This document shows positions 52,032 to 60,881 of a stretch of DNA of 64,000 nucleotides, in pieces. Source of the DNA: Halorientalis sp. LT38. Lineage in GTDB: Archaea; Halobacteriota; Halobacteria; Halobacteriales; Haloarculaceae. The first letter of the stretch is position 1, and each line of letters starts with the position of its first letter. The notes beneath the pieces are model-generated. The model made no database searches, was not told where the DNA came from, and worked only from the letters and a program-made list of their open reading frames with translations. Location: the NCBI RefSeq assembly GCF_037031225.1, contig NZ_JAYEZN010000001.1, positions 744,001-808,000 of the forward strand, written 5' to 3'. Made by a program: the position numbers and the translations under genes.

Positions 52032-52208
52032 ATGGACCTCGACCTGTCGACGGCGGTGCTGGCGGTTCACGTGCTCGTGGGGGCGGTGTTCGTCGGACTG
52101 GGCATCCAGAACCTCGTCGTCGGCCGCGAGATCGGCCTCGTCCTGAACGGGGTGCTCGGCCTCGCGATCGTCGGGATGGGCGTCGGGATCTCGCGACTGA
52201 TCGACTAG
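52032..52208 (+). CDS. Small 58-residue two-helix membrane protein
   Basis: ATG 52032 to TAG 52206-52208. Two hydrophobic stretches, about residues 5-26 (LSTAVLAVHVLVGAVFVGLG) and 33-54 (EIGLVLNGVLGLAIVGMGVG), flank a short polar loop with one Arg and one Glu. It lies 64 bases behind glycerate kinase and its stop overlaps the stop of the convergent Get3 gene by four bases. Family not recognised. Confidence 0.7.
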   Translation: MDLDLSTAVLAVHVLVGAVFVGLGIQNLVVGREIGLVLNGVLGLAIVGMGVGISRLID

Positions 52209-53356
52209 TCGAGACAGGCCGCGACGACGCGCAGGAGTGTCTCTCCGCGCACCTCGTCGGCGAACAGGGGCACGCGCTTGACGTCGTGGCCCCGGAAGAG
52301 GTCCTGGGCGTCGCGAAGCGCCTCCTGCTGGACCTGCCACCGCCGCTGACAGAACTCACAATCCTCCAGATCGGGAGAGACGAACCAGTCGCCCTCCACG
52401 TCGGCCACGTCGGTCAGGTCCTGCATGACGCGGTTGACGACCACCGTCTCGACCGGGATCCCGAACGACTCCAGTCGGTCGAGCAACCGCTGGGACTCCA
52501 TCACGCTCAGCCCCTCCGGGACCATCACGATCCGGAAGTCCGTCTTGGCCGGGTCCCGGAGGACCGCCCGGAGTCGCTCGATGCGCTCGCGCAGTTGCTC
52601 CATGTCCTGCATGTCGGCCCCCGCGTCGTCGTCGCTCCCGCCGAAGGGGAGCGAGTCGAAGAGGCCGCTCATGCGCTGGCGGAGTTTGAGGAGGCGCCCG
52701 ACCATCGAGTCCAGCAGTTCCGGCAACTCGAGCAGTCGGAGGGTGTGCCCGGTCGGCGCGGTGTCGACGATCACGCGGTCGAAGCGCTCGTCGTCCATGT
52801 ACTCGAGGAGGAGTCGCATCGCCGCGGCCTCGTCCATGCCCGGCATCGGGCCGGCCAGGGGGTCGGCCTCGGCCGCACCCGCTGCGTTCGGTCCGGCACC
52901 GGGTCCCTCACCGGCGTTCGCGCCGGCTCCAGCACCACCCTGTCCCGTGCCTTCCTGGCCCATTCCGCCCTGTCCCATGCCACCCATCGGACCGCCACCG
53001 CCGAGCAGTTCGCCGAGACCGCCCATACCGCCGAGGCCGCCCTCGGCGTCGAAGGGGCCGTCGCCGACGGCGTCCTCCGGGTCGATCTCGGCGGCGTAGA
53101 GGGGAATCTCCTCGCGGATCCGCGCGGGTTCGGCCGGGATCTCCGTCTCCAGCGTGTCCGACAGCGAGTGGGCCGGGTCGGTCGAGACGACGAGCGTCGC
53201 GGTGCCGTCGCGGGCGCTCGCGAGCGCCGTCGCGGCCGCCATCGTCGTCTTGCCGACGCCGCCTTTCCCGCCGTAGAGCACGTACTCGGCCGCGTCGACG
53301 CCGGTCGGGACGGCCGCGTCGTCGATCTCCTCGACGGGCTCGACCTCGATGTCCAT
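52205..53356 (-). CDS. ArsA/Get3-family ATPase with Gly/Met-rich insertion
   Basis: Tail-anchored-protein-targeting or anion-pump ATPase, 383 residues. Deviant Walker A LYGGKGGVGKTT (residues 27-38), STDPAHSLSDTLE (switch I), DTAPTGHTLRLLELPELL (switch II) and the CxxC zinc site DLEDCEFCQRRWQ. One ATPase domain and no arsenite-efflux neighbours favour Get3 over ArsA. Residues about 106-165 are an unusual insertion rich in Gly and Met (GGMGQGGMGQ, GAGAGANAGE) in the region of the client-binding helices. Start at ATG 53356, not the extended frame to 53521. Confidence 0.92.
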   Translation of the reverse strand: MDIEVEPVEEIDDAAVPTGVDAAEYVLYGGKGGVGKTTMAAATALASARDGTATLVVSTDPAHSLSDTLETEIPAEPARIREEIPLYAAEIDPEDAVGDGPFDAEGGLGGMGGLGELLGGGGPMGGMGQGGMGQEGTGQGGAGAGANAGEGPGAGPNAAGAAEADPLAGPMPGMDEAAAMRLLLEYMDDERFDRVIVDTAPTGHTLRLLELPELLDSMVGRLLKLRQRMSGLFDSLPFGGSDDDAGADMQDMEQLRERIERLRAVLRDPAKTDFRIVMVPEGLSVMESQRLLDRLESFGIPVETVVVNRVMQDLTDVADVEGDWFVSPDLEDCEFCQRRWQVQQEALRDAQDLFRGHDVKRVPLFADEVRGETLLRVVAACLD

Positions 53357-53462
53357 ACCAGTGGGTTCGGCGGCGGACTTGTGTACCCGTCGGTCCGGCG
53401 GTGTCGGGGTCGCGACCTTCGCCCGCCGACACCGTTTTCGGCCGCGACGCCCTCGTTGGGAC

Positions 53463-54323
53463 ATGACCGAGCCAGCCCCCGCGCTCCCCGAGGACACTCG
53501 GGTCGGACGCGTCGCCCTCACCGTCGGGGACCTCGACGAAACCCTGGCCTTCTACCGCGACGTGGTCGGGCTCGAAGTCCACGAGCGCGACGACGACGCC
53601 GACGGCGACCGCGCAGTCCTCGGCGACGGGAGCGATCCCCTGCTCGTCCTCCGGGAAGACGCCAGCACCGCCCCCAGAGACCAGGCTGCGGCCGGACTCT
53701 TCCACACCGCCTTTCGCGTCCCCTCGCGGACCGCACTTGGCGACGCGCTCGACCGGGTCAAGAGCCGGTGGCGACTCGACGGCGCGTCAGACCACCGGGT
53801 GAGCGAGGCGCTCTACCTCTCGGACCCGGAGGGAAACGGCGTCGAGATCTACCGCGACCGCCCGGCGGAGGCGTGGCCGATCGACGACGACGGCCGCGTG
53901 CAGATGGACACCGGCCCGCTCCCGCTGGACGAACTGTCTGCAGCGGCCGCCGGAGACGACCGCGCACCGACGGGAACGACCGTCGGCCACGTCCACCTGG
54001 AGGTGACCGACCTGGCGGCCGCCCGGCCCTTCTACGTCGACGGCCTCGGCCTGAACGTCCGACAGGAGTGGGCCGACGACGCCCTCTTCCTCGCCGCGGG
54101 CGAGTACCACCACCACGTCGGCCTGAACACCTGGCGCGGCCGGTCCGAGCCCGCCGGCGAGCGCGGCCTGGCGTGGTTCGAACTGGTCGTGCCCGACGAG
54201 GAGACGCTCGCGGCCGTCGAGGGACGCCTCACGGCACGGGACGTAGGGACGACGCGCCGGGACGGCCGACTCGACAGTGCGGACCCGGACGGGATCGAAG
54301 TCCGCCTGCGGACCGAGCGCTGA
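53463..54323 (+). CDS. Two-domain VOC (extradiol-dioxygenase-like) protein
   Basis: A 286-residue protein with two VOC modules, about residues 12-140 (RVGRVALTVGDLDETLAFYR) and 177-285 (TVGHVHLEVTDLAAARPFYV). The second carries HHHVGLNTW and a terminal Glu, the arrangement of catechol 2,3-dioxygenase-like CatE proteins that bind iron. Ring cleavage is not proven. ATG at 53463 (MTEPAPALP); the frame extends to 53349. Confidence 0.88.
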   Translation: MTEPAPALPEDTRVGRVALTVGDLDETLAFYRDVVGLEVHERDDDADGDRAVLGDGSDPLLVLREDASTAPRDQAAAGLFHTAFRVPSRTALGDALDRVKSRWRLDGASDHRVSEALYLSDPEGNGVEIYRDRPAEAWPIDDDGRVQMDTGPLPLDELSAAAAGDDRAPTGTTVGHVHLEVTDLAAARPFYVDGLGLNVRQEWADDALFLAAGEYHHHVGLNTWRGRSEPAGERGLAWFELVVPDEETLAAVEGRLTARDVGTTRRDGRLDSADPDGIEVRLRTER

Positions 54324-54378
54324 GCGGTCGCTGGCGAGCGTGGTCGATCGGAGACCGCGAGAGAGAACGGAAGGTGGG

Positions 54379-54534
54379 CTAGGACCGCGAGGATCGGGCC
54401 TCGCGGACGTCGTTGCCGTCCCTGATCTTGTCCTCGCAGTTGGGACAGACACGCGGTGCGTCGAGAGTCTCGGGCGTGAACACCCGGACGTACGCCTCAG
54501 TCACGAAAGAACCGCAGTTCTGACACTCAGGCAT
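54379..54534 (-). CDS. DUF7563-like small zinc-finger protein
   Basis: A 51-residue protein, MPECQNCGSFVTEAYVRVFT..., with CQNC and CPNC knuckles about 22 residues apart: a four-cysteine zinc finger. It matches a small haloarchaeal family I remember as DUF7563, widespread and unknown in role. ATG at 54534; the frame continues to 54627, but the extension is basic and promoter-like. It lies between the helicase and double-VOC genes. Confidence 0.82.
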   Translation of the reverse strand: MPECQNCGSFVTEAYVRVFTPETLDAPRVCPNCEDKIRDGNDVREARSSRS

Positions 54535-54623
54535 CCGACTGAATCCGAGGTAGCGGCCTACATATGCTTTCTGAAACACACTCGCGAGTTGCCACCGAAA
54601 CCGGGTGCGTGAATCGCCCGCGG

Positions 54624-57116
54624 TCACTCCGGAGCGGTCCGCTCGCTCCAGAACGACTCGAACTGCGAGGCGAGGAAGTCCGGCGTCATCCTGACGAACT
54701 CCCGGCGCTCGGCCGGGGAGAGGTACTCGTGGACCGAGTGGACCGCGTCGGGGCCGTAGCGCTCCCCCACGAGGAGCCTGACGCCCTCCTCCTCGGTGCC
54801 CCTGATGACCCGGCCGATGGCCTGGCGGGCGCGCCTGACCGCGGGGACCGTCAGGGCGTACTCGAACGCCACGTCGTCGCCGAACGCGCGGCCGTAGGCG
54901 GTCCGGACCGCGCGGACGCGGGGCGAGCCGATGTTGACCAGCGGGATGCCCACGACGGCGCAGGCGTGGAGTTTGTCGCCGTCGTAGTCGACGCCCTCGG
55001 TGAGCGTCCCGCGCGTGCTCGTGACGAGGACTTTTCCGGGCCCGCGGAAGAACTCTCGCTTCAGCTCCTCGGTGGCCTCGTTGCTGGAGCTCTCGTCGAC
55101 GAGGACCGGCTTCTCGACCACCTCGCGGAGGTAGTCGCCGGCCCAGGCGGCCTCCTGGTAGTTCGGCATGGCGATCATGACGTTGCCGGGGCTGCGCGCC
55201 ACGGTCCGGAGCACCTGCTCGTACTCGTCGCGGACGCGGTTATCGTGGTCGCGCACCGGGTCGCCGCGGTTGCGGGCGGTGTAGGCCGTCGCGTCGACCT
55301 GCCAGCTCGCCCGGTTCTCCTCGGGGAAGCCGAGGCCGTAGGATCTGGTCTGGACCGGCCGGCCGGGGTCCTCGTCGGAGGCCGCGAGGCCGCCGGTCCC
55401 CGTGCGCTCGATGGCGTCCAGTCCCGAGACCCTGGTGAACACGTCGAGCGGTTCCAGCGTCGCGCTCATCAGGACCCCGCCGCCGAGTTCGTCGAAGATG
55501 CCCCTGAGCGCCTCCGCGGGCATGCAGTCGTAGAGCAGGAGGCCGGCGGTGTAGACCTCCTGCCAGGGGTTCGCGGTCGCGCCTTTCTCGGAGGGGGAGT
55601 GTTCGAGTTCGATTTCGCGGAAGGCGGTGACGTGGTCGCGCTCGTACCAGTTGCCCATGACGGCGCCGACCGCCGCGGCCACGCACTGGCGGTTCTCGCC
55701 GAGTTCGTCCAGCGTCGTCTCGATCGCGGTCCCGACGCCAGCCAGCGACCGCCACAGGCCACCCGTGTAGTCCTGGCTTTCGGCCCACTCGGTCAGGTCG
55801 TCGACTTCCTCGGCCTCCGGATCGCGCAGGGGGACCTCCAGGTCCTCCTCGGGCAGGGAGTCGAGGTCCCGCTCCCAGCCGCGGCCGAACTCGTCGTCGA
55901 GGTGGTCGGTCACCCGGTCGTCGAGCCAGCGCACGAGGTCGTCGTAGAAGTCCCGCGCGGTCTCGATGGCCTCGACGGGCACGTCGTGACTCGACAGGCG
56001 GTCGTCGACCTCGCGCTCGTGTTCGCGGCTCTGACCCCGTAGCTGGAGCAACTGGTTGCAGTCGTTGCGCGCGCGAACGAGCGTGTGGCGACCGACCCGA
56101 TCGGAGAGCAGGTCGCGGACTCTGCCCTCCAGCCGATGCGCTTCGTCCACGATCACGAAGGTGTTCTCGTCGAGCACCGCCGAGAGCAGCGGGCGGGACT
56201 TGGGGTCGAACAGGTGATTGTAGTTGCCGACGACGACGTCGGCTTCGCCGAGCAGGACGCTCATCGCGCGGTGGGGACAGGTGCCGTGGACGACCGATTC
56301 GGGCAGGAACTGCTCCGAGGTGAGGACGTTCTCCTCGCCGTCGGTGAAGTCGACGGGCGAGCCCTTGTTGCGCGCGTACCAGTCCGCCTCGAAGGGGCAG
56401 AACAGCGGCGGGTCGTCGCCGTCGACCATCTCCTCGGGCGCGCGGGGCTGTTCGCTCCGGTAGGGCGACTCGACGCCGGCGGTCTCCAGGCGGTCGTCGG
56501 CCATCGTGTTGAACTGCTCGGGGTCGCGGCGGGCGGCCTTGGCCAGGTCGCTCGCGCGCTGGGGGTCCCACCACTGGTCGTCCTCGTCGCCGTCACCGGG
56601 GACCGCGGCGTCGGCCGCGGCCGGGCGATGGGCCTCGCTCCCGCCGTCGGATTCGACGAGGTGGGCGGTGTCCTCCCGGAGGTCCTCACAGCGGTCGTGG
56701 ACGCTCGCGTCCCGGGGGAAGACGTCCTCGCGGCCGTAGGGACAGAGGTCGCGCTTCCCCACGAGGGCGATGCCGTCGAGGGGCTGATCCAGACCGGAAT
56801 TGATCACCCGGAGGTCCTCGACGAACTGGTCGAGTTGCTGTTTGACGGGCGTGACGACCACCACGCTCTCGTAGTCGTCCTCGCGGACGAGGGTGGCCGC
56901 CGCCGTCAGCGCGGCCATCGTCTTCCCCGTCCCACAGGGGCCCTCCATCGCGAGGTAGCCGTTCGCGCGCCCGACCTGGATGGCCGACTCGACGGCGTCG
57001 GGCTGGTTCTCGTAGGGTTCGTCGTAGCCGAAGTACCGCCGCCAGGCGGGTTCGTCGGCTTCCGCATCGGCGTCTCCCTCCGCCGCCGACGCCCCGGCGC
57101 CCTCGCGATCGCTCAT
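54624..57116 (-). CDS. XPD/Rad3-like Fe-S DNA helicase
   Basis: A large SF2 5'-3' helicase of 830 residues. Walker A EGPCGTGKTMAAL (about 58-70), a four-cysteine Fe-S region between motifs I and II (LCPYG, DRCEDL, LFCPFE, GTCPHR), DEAH box FVIVDEAHRLEGR, and a second domain with MSATLEPLDVF, VLVTSTRGTLTEGVDYDGDK and motif VI RRARQAIGRVIRG. Used in excision repair or unwinding of special structures. Together with XPB and Bax1 it rounds out an archaeal NER-like toolset. Start at ATG 57116; the frame runs on to 57989 only antisense to the aminotransferase. Confidence 0.93.
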   Translation of the reverse strand: MSDREGAGASAAEGDADAEADEPAWRRYFGYDEPYENQPDAVESAIQVGRANGYLAMEGPCGTGKTMAALTAAATLVREDDYESVVVVTPVKQQLDQFVEDLRVINSGLDQPLDGIALVGKRDLCPYGREDVFPRDASVHDRCEDLREDTAHLVESDGGSEAHRPAAADAAVPGDGDEDDQWWDPQRASDLAKAARRDPEQFNTMADDRLETAGVESPYRSEQPRAPEEMVDGDDPPLFCPFEADWYARNKGSPVDFTDGEENVLTSEQFLPESVVHGTCPHRAMSVLLGEADVVVGNYNHLFDPKSRPLLSAVLDENTFVIVDEAHRLEGRVRDLLSDRVGRHTLVRARNDCNQLLQLRGQSREHEREVDDRLSSHDVPVEAIETARDFYDDLVRWLDDRVTDHLDDEFGRGWERDLDSLPEEDLEVPLRDPEAEEVDDLTEWAESQDYTGGLWRSLAGVGTAIETTLDELGENRQCVAAAVGAVMGNWYERDHVTAFREIELEHSPSEKGATANPWQEVYTAGLLLYDCMPAEALRGIFDELGGGVLMSATLEPLDVFTRVSGLDAIERTGTGGLAASDEDPGRPVQTRSYGLGFPEENRASWQVDATAYTARNRGDPVRDHDNRVRDEYEQVLRTVARSPGNVMIAMPNYQEAAWAGDYLREVVEKPVLVDESSSNEATEELKREFFRGPGKVLVTSTRGTLTEGVDYDGDKLHACAVVGIPLVNIGSPRVRAVRTAYGRAFGDDVAFEYALTVPAVRRARQAIGRVIRGTEEEGVRLLVGERYGPDAVHSVHEYLSPAERREFVRMTPDFLASQFESFWSERTAPE

Positions 57117-57163
57117 TGGAAACAGGTGGGGACCTCCTCGGGTATGAACCTCCGGATTCGCCC

Positions 57164-58264
57164 TCAGTCGAAGTAGTCGGCCAGGCGCTCGGCGGCCGTC
57201 TCGACCCGCGGGGTGACGAGGGCGAACCGGAACCAGTCGGTCCGCGACTCGCCGAACGCTGCTCCGGGCATCCCGGCGACGCCCGCCTCGTCGATCAGCC
57301 GCTCGACGTTCGCCATCGTCCCGGGGAAGCCCTCGAAGCGCGCCATGACGTAGAAACTCCCCTCGGGCGTCGTGTACGCGGCCCCCGCCTCGTCCAGCGC
57401 GTCGGTGAACGCCGCGATCCGGGAGCGGAGCAGGTCGCGGTTGCGCGCGAAGTAGTCCGGCGGCGTCTCCCGGAGCGCGCGCAGGACGGCGTACTGGGCC
57501 GGCCGACTGGTCGTCACGTTGGTCAGCATGTGCCGCGTGCGGAACCCGTCGACCAGCGGGCCGGGGACGACGGTGTAGCCCACGCGGAACCCGGTGATCG
57601 CGAGCGACTTCGAGAAGGAGTTGGTGACGATCCGCCGGTCGGAGTCGATCGCCAGCGCGCTCGCGAAGGCCTCCTCGTAATCGAAGTGATCGTACACCTC
57701 GTCGCTGACCAGCAGGGCGTCGTAGGTCTCGGCGACGTCGACGAGTTCGCGGAGGGCGTCTTCTGGATAGATCGCGCCGGTGGGGTTGTTCGGCGTGTTG
57801 ACCGCGATCAGCGCCGTGTCGTCGCTCGCCGCGGCCCTGACGGCGTCGGGGTCCAGCCGGCCATCCTCCTCGACGTCGACGTACCGCGGCGTCCCGCCGA
57901 GCAGGTTCGTCCGCCCGGCGTAGTAGGGGTAGACCGGATCGGTGAGGAGCACCTCGTCGCCGGCGTCGCGAGCGAGCGCGGCGGCCCACGCGAGGTGGTT
58001 GGCCTCCCCAGCGCCGTTCGTGACGAGCACCTGCCGGACGTCGACGCCGCGGCGGGCCGCGATCTCCTCCCTGAGCGCCCGGAGCCCCTCGCTGGCGGGG
58101 TACTGGAATCGGTCGGGTTCGGCCTCGGCGTACTCGGCCAGACCGTCACGGAGCGCCTCCGGTGGCTCCCAGTCCGGGTTCCCGCTCACCATGTCGACGA
58201 CGTCCCCCGACGCCGCGTCCGCGTACTGCATCACCCGAAAGAACTGCGGCCGCTCGTAGTCCAT
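57164..58264 (-). CDS. PLP-dependent class I/II aminotransferase
   Basis: A 366-residue fold-type I enzyme. PLP lysine in NSFSKSLAITGFRVGYTVV, with PNNPTGAIY and LLVSDEVYDHFDYEEAF in the active site and Arg in the C-terminal domain (DWFRFALVT). Resembles aspartate or histidinol-phosphate-like aminotransferases; the amino donor and acceptor cannot be set. ATG at 58264. Upstream of the XPD-like gene by 47 bases in the same direction. Confidence 0.9.
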   Translation of the reverse strand: MDYERPQFFRVMQYADAASGDVVDMVSGNPDWEPPEALRDGLAEYAEAEPDRFQYPASEGLRALREEIAARRGVDVRQVLVTNGAGEANHLAWAAALARDAGDEVLLTDPVYPYYAGRTNLLGGTPRYVDVEEDGRLDPDAVRAAASDDTALIAVNTPNNPTGAIYPEDALRELVDVAETYDALLVSDEVYDHFDYEEAFASALAIDSDRRIVTNSFSKSLAITGFRVGYTVVPGPLVDGFRTRHMLTNVTTSRPAQYAVLRALRETPPDYFARNRDLLRSRIAAFTDALDEAGAAYTTPEGSFYVMARFEGFPGTMANVERLIDEAGVAGMPGAAFGESRTDWFRFALVTPRVETAAERLADYFD

Positions 58265-58350
58265 ACCCCCACACGACGGCCCCGAAACCTGTGTCTTTCC
58301 ACAGCGATCGAGAACCTGTAAGACAGTAATGTAATTCCGCGGCGAATGGG

Positions 58351-58357
58351 TTTATAT
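58351..58357 (+). promoter_or_regulatory. TATA box of the 146-residue gene
   Basis: TTTATAT, 26 to 32 bases before ATG 58383: a textbook haloarchaeal leaderless promoter. Confidence 0.7.
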
Positions 58358-58382
58358 CCGATGGGCGTCACAATTATCAGTC

Positions 58383-58823
58383 ATGAAACCCCCCTCGATC
58401 GGTCGGAAGCCGTCGGAGCGGCATTTCCTGTGGAAACCGGACGAGGACCACGATACGAAGCGGTTCGACAGGAACTACTTCGAGAAGTGGTGCCGGCATC
58501 TCGGTCTCGATTTCGAGACGTACTCGCGGGTGGACCACGAGCGCGCGGAGGAATCACGGACGCAGTACCAGTGCGTGTTCAGCACCGAGTCCGGGTCGGG
58601 CGACTCCTTCTCGGTGGGGGGCGAGGAGTGGGACATCCAGACCGGCGAGTCGCCCCGGACGTTCATCGAGATCGACGAGGAGGGAGTCATGCGCATCCAG
58701 GGCTGGACGACCGAGCGGATCCTCGACGTGACCGAACTCTGGCACGACGGGCCGGAACTGTACGTCGCCGCCGAGGGCAAGGAGAAACCCCTTCGCCTGG
58801 ACACGCGCGACCTCGTGGACTGA
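58383..58823 (+). CDS. Conserved haloarchaeal hypothetical protein
   Basis: A soluble 146-residue protein, MKPPSIGRKPSERHFLWKPD..., with a basic start and acidic remainder. The regions CVFSTESGSGDSFSVGGEEW and FIEIDEEGVMRIQGWTTERI look like a small beta-rich fold. Two cysteines. The start is fixed by the TATA box at 58351. I recognise related haloarchaeal proteins but no function. No partner gene is evident. Confidence 0.7.
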   Translation: MKPPSIGRKPSERHFLWKPDEDHDTKRFDRNYFEKWCRHLGLDFETYSRVDHERAEESRTQYQCVFSTESGSGDSFSVGGEEWDIQTGESPRTFIEIDEEGVMRIQGWTTERILDVTELWHDGPELYVAAEGKEKPLRLDTRDLVD

Positions 58824-58865
58824 GCGACCGGGGCCTTCATTGACTGCGCGGGCAATCTCCTGGAT

Positions 58866-59387
58866 ATGCGCGAGTACGCGTCGGACCCACCCGTCGAACA
58901 GACCGTGGGGGACCGACTCCGCGAGGCCGGCCAGACCGTGGCCGTCGCCGAGGGCTGCACCGGCGGGCTGGTCGCGGCGCTGTTGACCGCCGAACCGGGC
59001 GCCAGCGACTTCCTCGACCGGGCGCTCGTCCCCTACTCCTACGACTCCCTGCGAGAACTGCTCGCGATCGATCGCGAGACGCTGGACGAACACGGCGTGG
59101 TCAGCGAGCAGACCACGCGAGCACTGGCGCGGGCCGTCCGCGACACGGCGGGGACGACCTGGGGACTCGCGACCGCCGGCGTCGCCGGGCCCGACGGCGG
59201 GACCGCCGAGAAACCCGTCGGCACTACCTTCGTCGGCGTCGCCTTCGCCGGCGAGTGGGGCAGCGGGGAGTCGGGCGCGACGGTCGACCGCTACCGGATC
59301 GAGGGCGACCGCGCGACGGTCCGCGAGCGAGCGGCCCGGCGGGCGCTGTCGGACCTCGCCAGTCACGTCGCCGATCGCGGCGACTGA
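58866..59387 (+). CDS. CinA C-terminal-domain (PncC-like) protein, catalytic residues altered
   Basis: A 173-residue protein of the NMN-deamidase/CinA family, which opens nicotinamide mononucleotide to nicotinate mononucleotide. The P-loop-like motif reads AEGCTGGLVAALL (residues 28-40) instead of AESCTGG, and the segment usually GSS...RG.V.YSN..K..LL reads GASDFLDRALVPYSYDSLREL, which removes the usual lysine. GLATAGVAGPDGGTAEKPVG is intact. It may therefore be inactive or act on another amide. Short gap (42 bases) after the 146-residue gene. Confidence 0.82.
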   Translation: MREYASDPPVEQTVGDRLREAGQTVAVAEGCTGGLVAALLTAEPGASDFLDRALVPYSYDSLRELLAIDRETLDEHGVVSEQTTRALARAVRDTAGTTWGLATAGVAGPDGGTAEKPVGTTFVGVAFAGEWGSGESGATVDRYRIEGDRATVRERAARRALSDLASHVADRGD

Positions 59388-59483
59388 TCGGGCCCGCACG
59401 ACCCGGAGACGGCGGACGTCCGTCCGACGCCGTCCCTCGATTTTCGAAAACGGTTTGAACGGCCTGCCCATCCTCCCCGACGG

Positions 59484-59978
59484 ATGAACAAAGCGGGCCA
59501 CGTCCTGAACGCCGTGCTCCTGAGCATCGGCCTGGGCTACATCCTCGAACCGGCCGGCGACTTCGGGACCTTCCAGACAATCGCCGAGGTCTCCGTCCCC
59601 GTCACGCTCGGCGCGCTCTTCCCCGACGTCGACACCGCCTTCGGCCGCCACCGCAAGACGCTGCACAACTTCCTCGTCCTCGGCGTGTTCGTGGCCTACC
59701 CCTTCGTCTTCGACAACCTCCAGTACGTCTGGCTGGGCGTGCTGACCCACTACGTGCTCGACCTGCTCGGCAGCAAGCGCGGACTGGCCCTCCTGTACCC
59801 CTGGGAGGAGGAGTTCTCCCTCCCCGTGGGCGTCTCGACCTCCAGCAAGTGGGCCACCCCGATGACCCTCGCCGTCACCGGGTTCGAGCTACTCGTCGTG
59901 GCGCTCCTGCTCGTCTTCGCACCCGCCTACGTCCCGCCGGAACTGATCGAACACGGGACGCGGGCCTTCGGTCTGTGA
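59484..59978 (+). CDS. YdjM-like membrane-bound metal-dependent hydrolase
   Basis: A 164-residue membrane protein with four hydrophobic segments and the His/Asp residues of the DUF457/YdjM family: LFPDVDTAFGRHRKTLHNFL and GVLTHYVLDLLGSKRG. An intramembrane or membrane-surface metal site is likely; family members are proposed phospholipid or DNA-damage-linked hydrolases. ATG at 59484. Converges on the PHP gene. Confidence 0.82.
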   Translation: MNKAGHVLNAVLLSIGLGYILEPAGDFGTFQTIAEVSVPVTLGALFPDVDTAFGRHRKTLHNFLVLGVFVAYPFVFDNLQYVWLGVLTHYVLDLLGSKRGLALLYPWEEEFSLPVGVSTSSKWATPMTLAVTGFELLVVALLLVFAPAYVPPELIEHGTRAFGL

Positions 59979-60008
59979 GTCGCAGTCCAGGCGCTCACTG
60001 CCTCCCGC

Positions 60009-60782
60009 TCAGTACAGCCGGACGTCGTCGAACTCGTCGCGGTAGAAGATGTGTCCCGGGTGGGTCGGTTCGGTTCCCTGCAGGTAGATCCGGTCGAACT
60101 TCTTGTACGTGTTCTCCCAGAACAGGTGTGCGAACTCCGCCGTCTTTCGAAGTCGGTGATCGAGCCCCTCGCGGTGGAAGATCCGCCGCGGCGCCCCCGC
60201 CTGTAACGCGGTCACGAGGTCCTCCGTGCTCTCCATCGGTTCCCGGAAGCTGGTCCACACCTCGCCCACCGTCTTCGGCAGGTGGGCGTAGGAGGAGGCG
60301 AAGGTCGGCAGGCCCGTGTCGCGGGCGATCTCGAGGGCCCGCCGGTTGTCCCGCTTCCAGTGTTTGGGGTTGTACACCTCCACGGCGTCTATCTGCTCGC
60401 GGTACTCCCGGATCTGTTCGATATCCAGGCTCACCGTCAGGAACTCGGGGTGGGGCACCAGGACGGCGGCGTTCTGCCGACGGAGCTCCGCCATGGTGCC
60501 TTCGAGGGTCAGAAAGTCCGGCACCGGGTCGGAGAGGCCGACGGCGAGGACGTGTCGGCGCGAGCGCCAGTCGCCGGTGAACAGTTCCCGGGCGGGGACC
60601 ACCAGCAACTCGTCGTCGGAGTAGCGCGCGGCCGCCTCGCGGATATCCGGCAGCCGGGTGAAGTGTGGCGCGTAAACCAGCGCGTCCAGCCCCCGGGCTT
60701 TCGCCCGGCGGACTACCTCGTCGTCGAGGATCTTCACGTGCATGTCGACCCGGAACCCGTCGTCGCTCGCCCCACCAGCCAT
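60009..60782 (-). CDS. PHP-domain phosphoesterase-like protein, variant motif I
   Basis: A 257-residue PHP protein. The first metal motif is RVDMHVK instead of the usual DLHxH, followed by APHFTRLPD, the Glu/His region VVPARELFTGDWRSRRHVLA, VPHPEFLT and SSYAHLPKTVGEVWT. The C-terminal 60 residues (GLDHRLRKTAEFAHLFWENT) are a basic extension seen in haloarchaeal relatives. Hydrolysis of a phosphoester is likely only if the remaining ligands bind metal. ATG at 60782. Confidence 0.8.
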   Translation of the reverse strand: MAGGASDDGFRVDMHVKILDDEVVRRAKARGLDALVYAPHFTRLPDIREAAARYSDDELLVVPARELFTGDWRSRRHVLAVGLSDPVPDFLTLEGTMAELRRQNAAVLVPHPEFLTVSLDIEQIREYREQIDAVEVYNPKHWKRDNRRALEIARDTGLPTFASSYAHLPKTVGEVWTSFREPMESTEDLVTALQAGAPRRIFHREGLDHRLRKTAEFAHLFWENTYKKFDRIYLQGTEPTHPGHIFYRDEFDDVRLY

Positions 60783-60881
60783 TTGTCGTCGGGGATTTCG
60801 GCGGTCGGCTCATATTGATTCTGGTTTCGCGCAGCCGAGCCTGGCGAACGTTTTTATCGATGCCGGGACACTGTCGGATCG

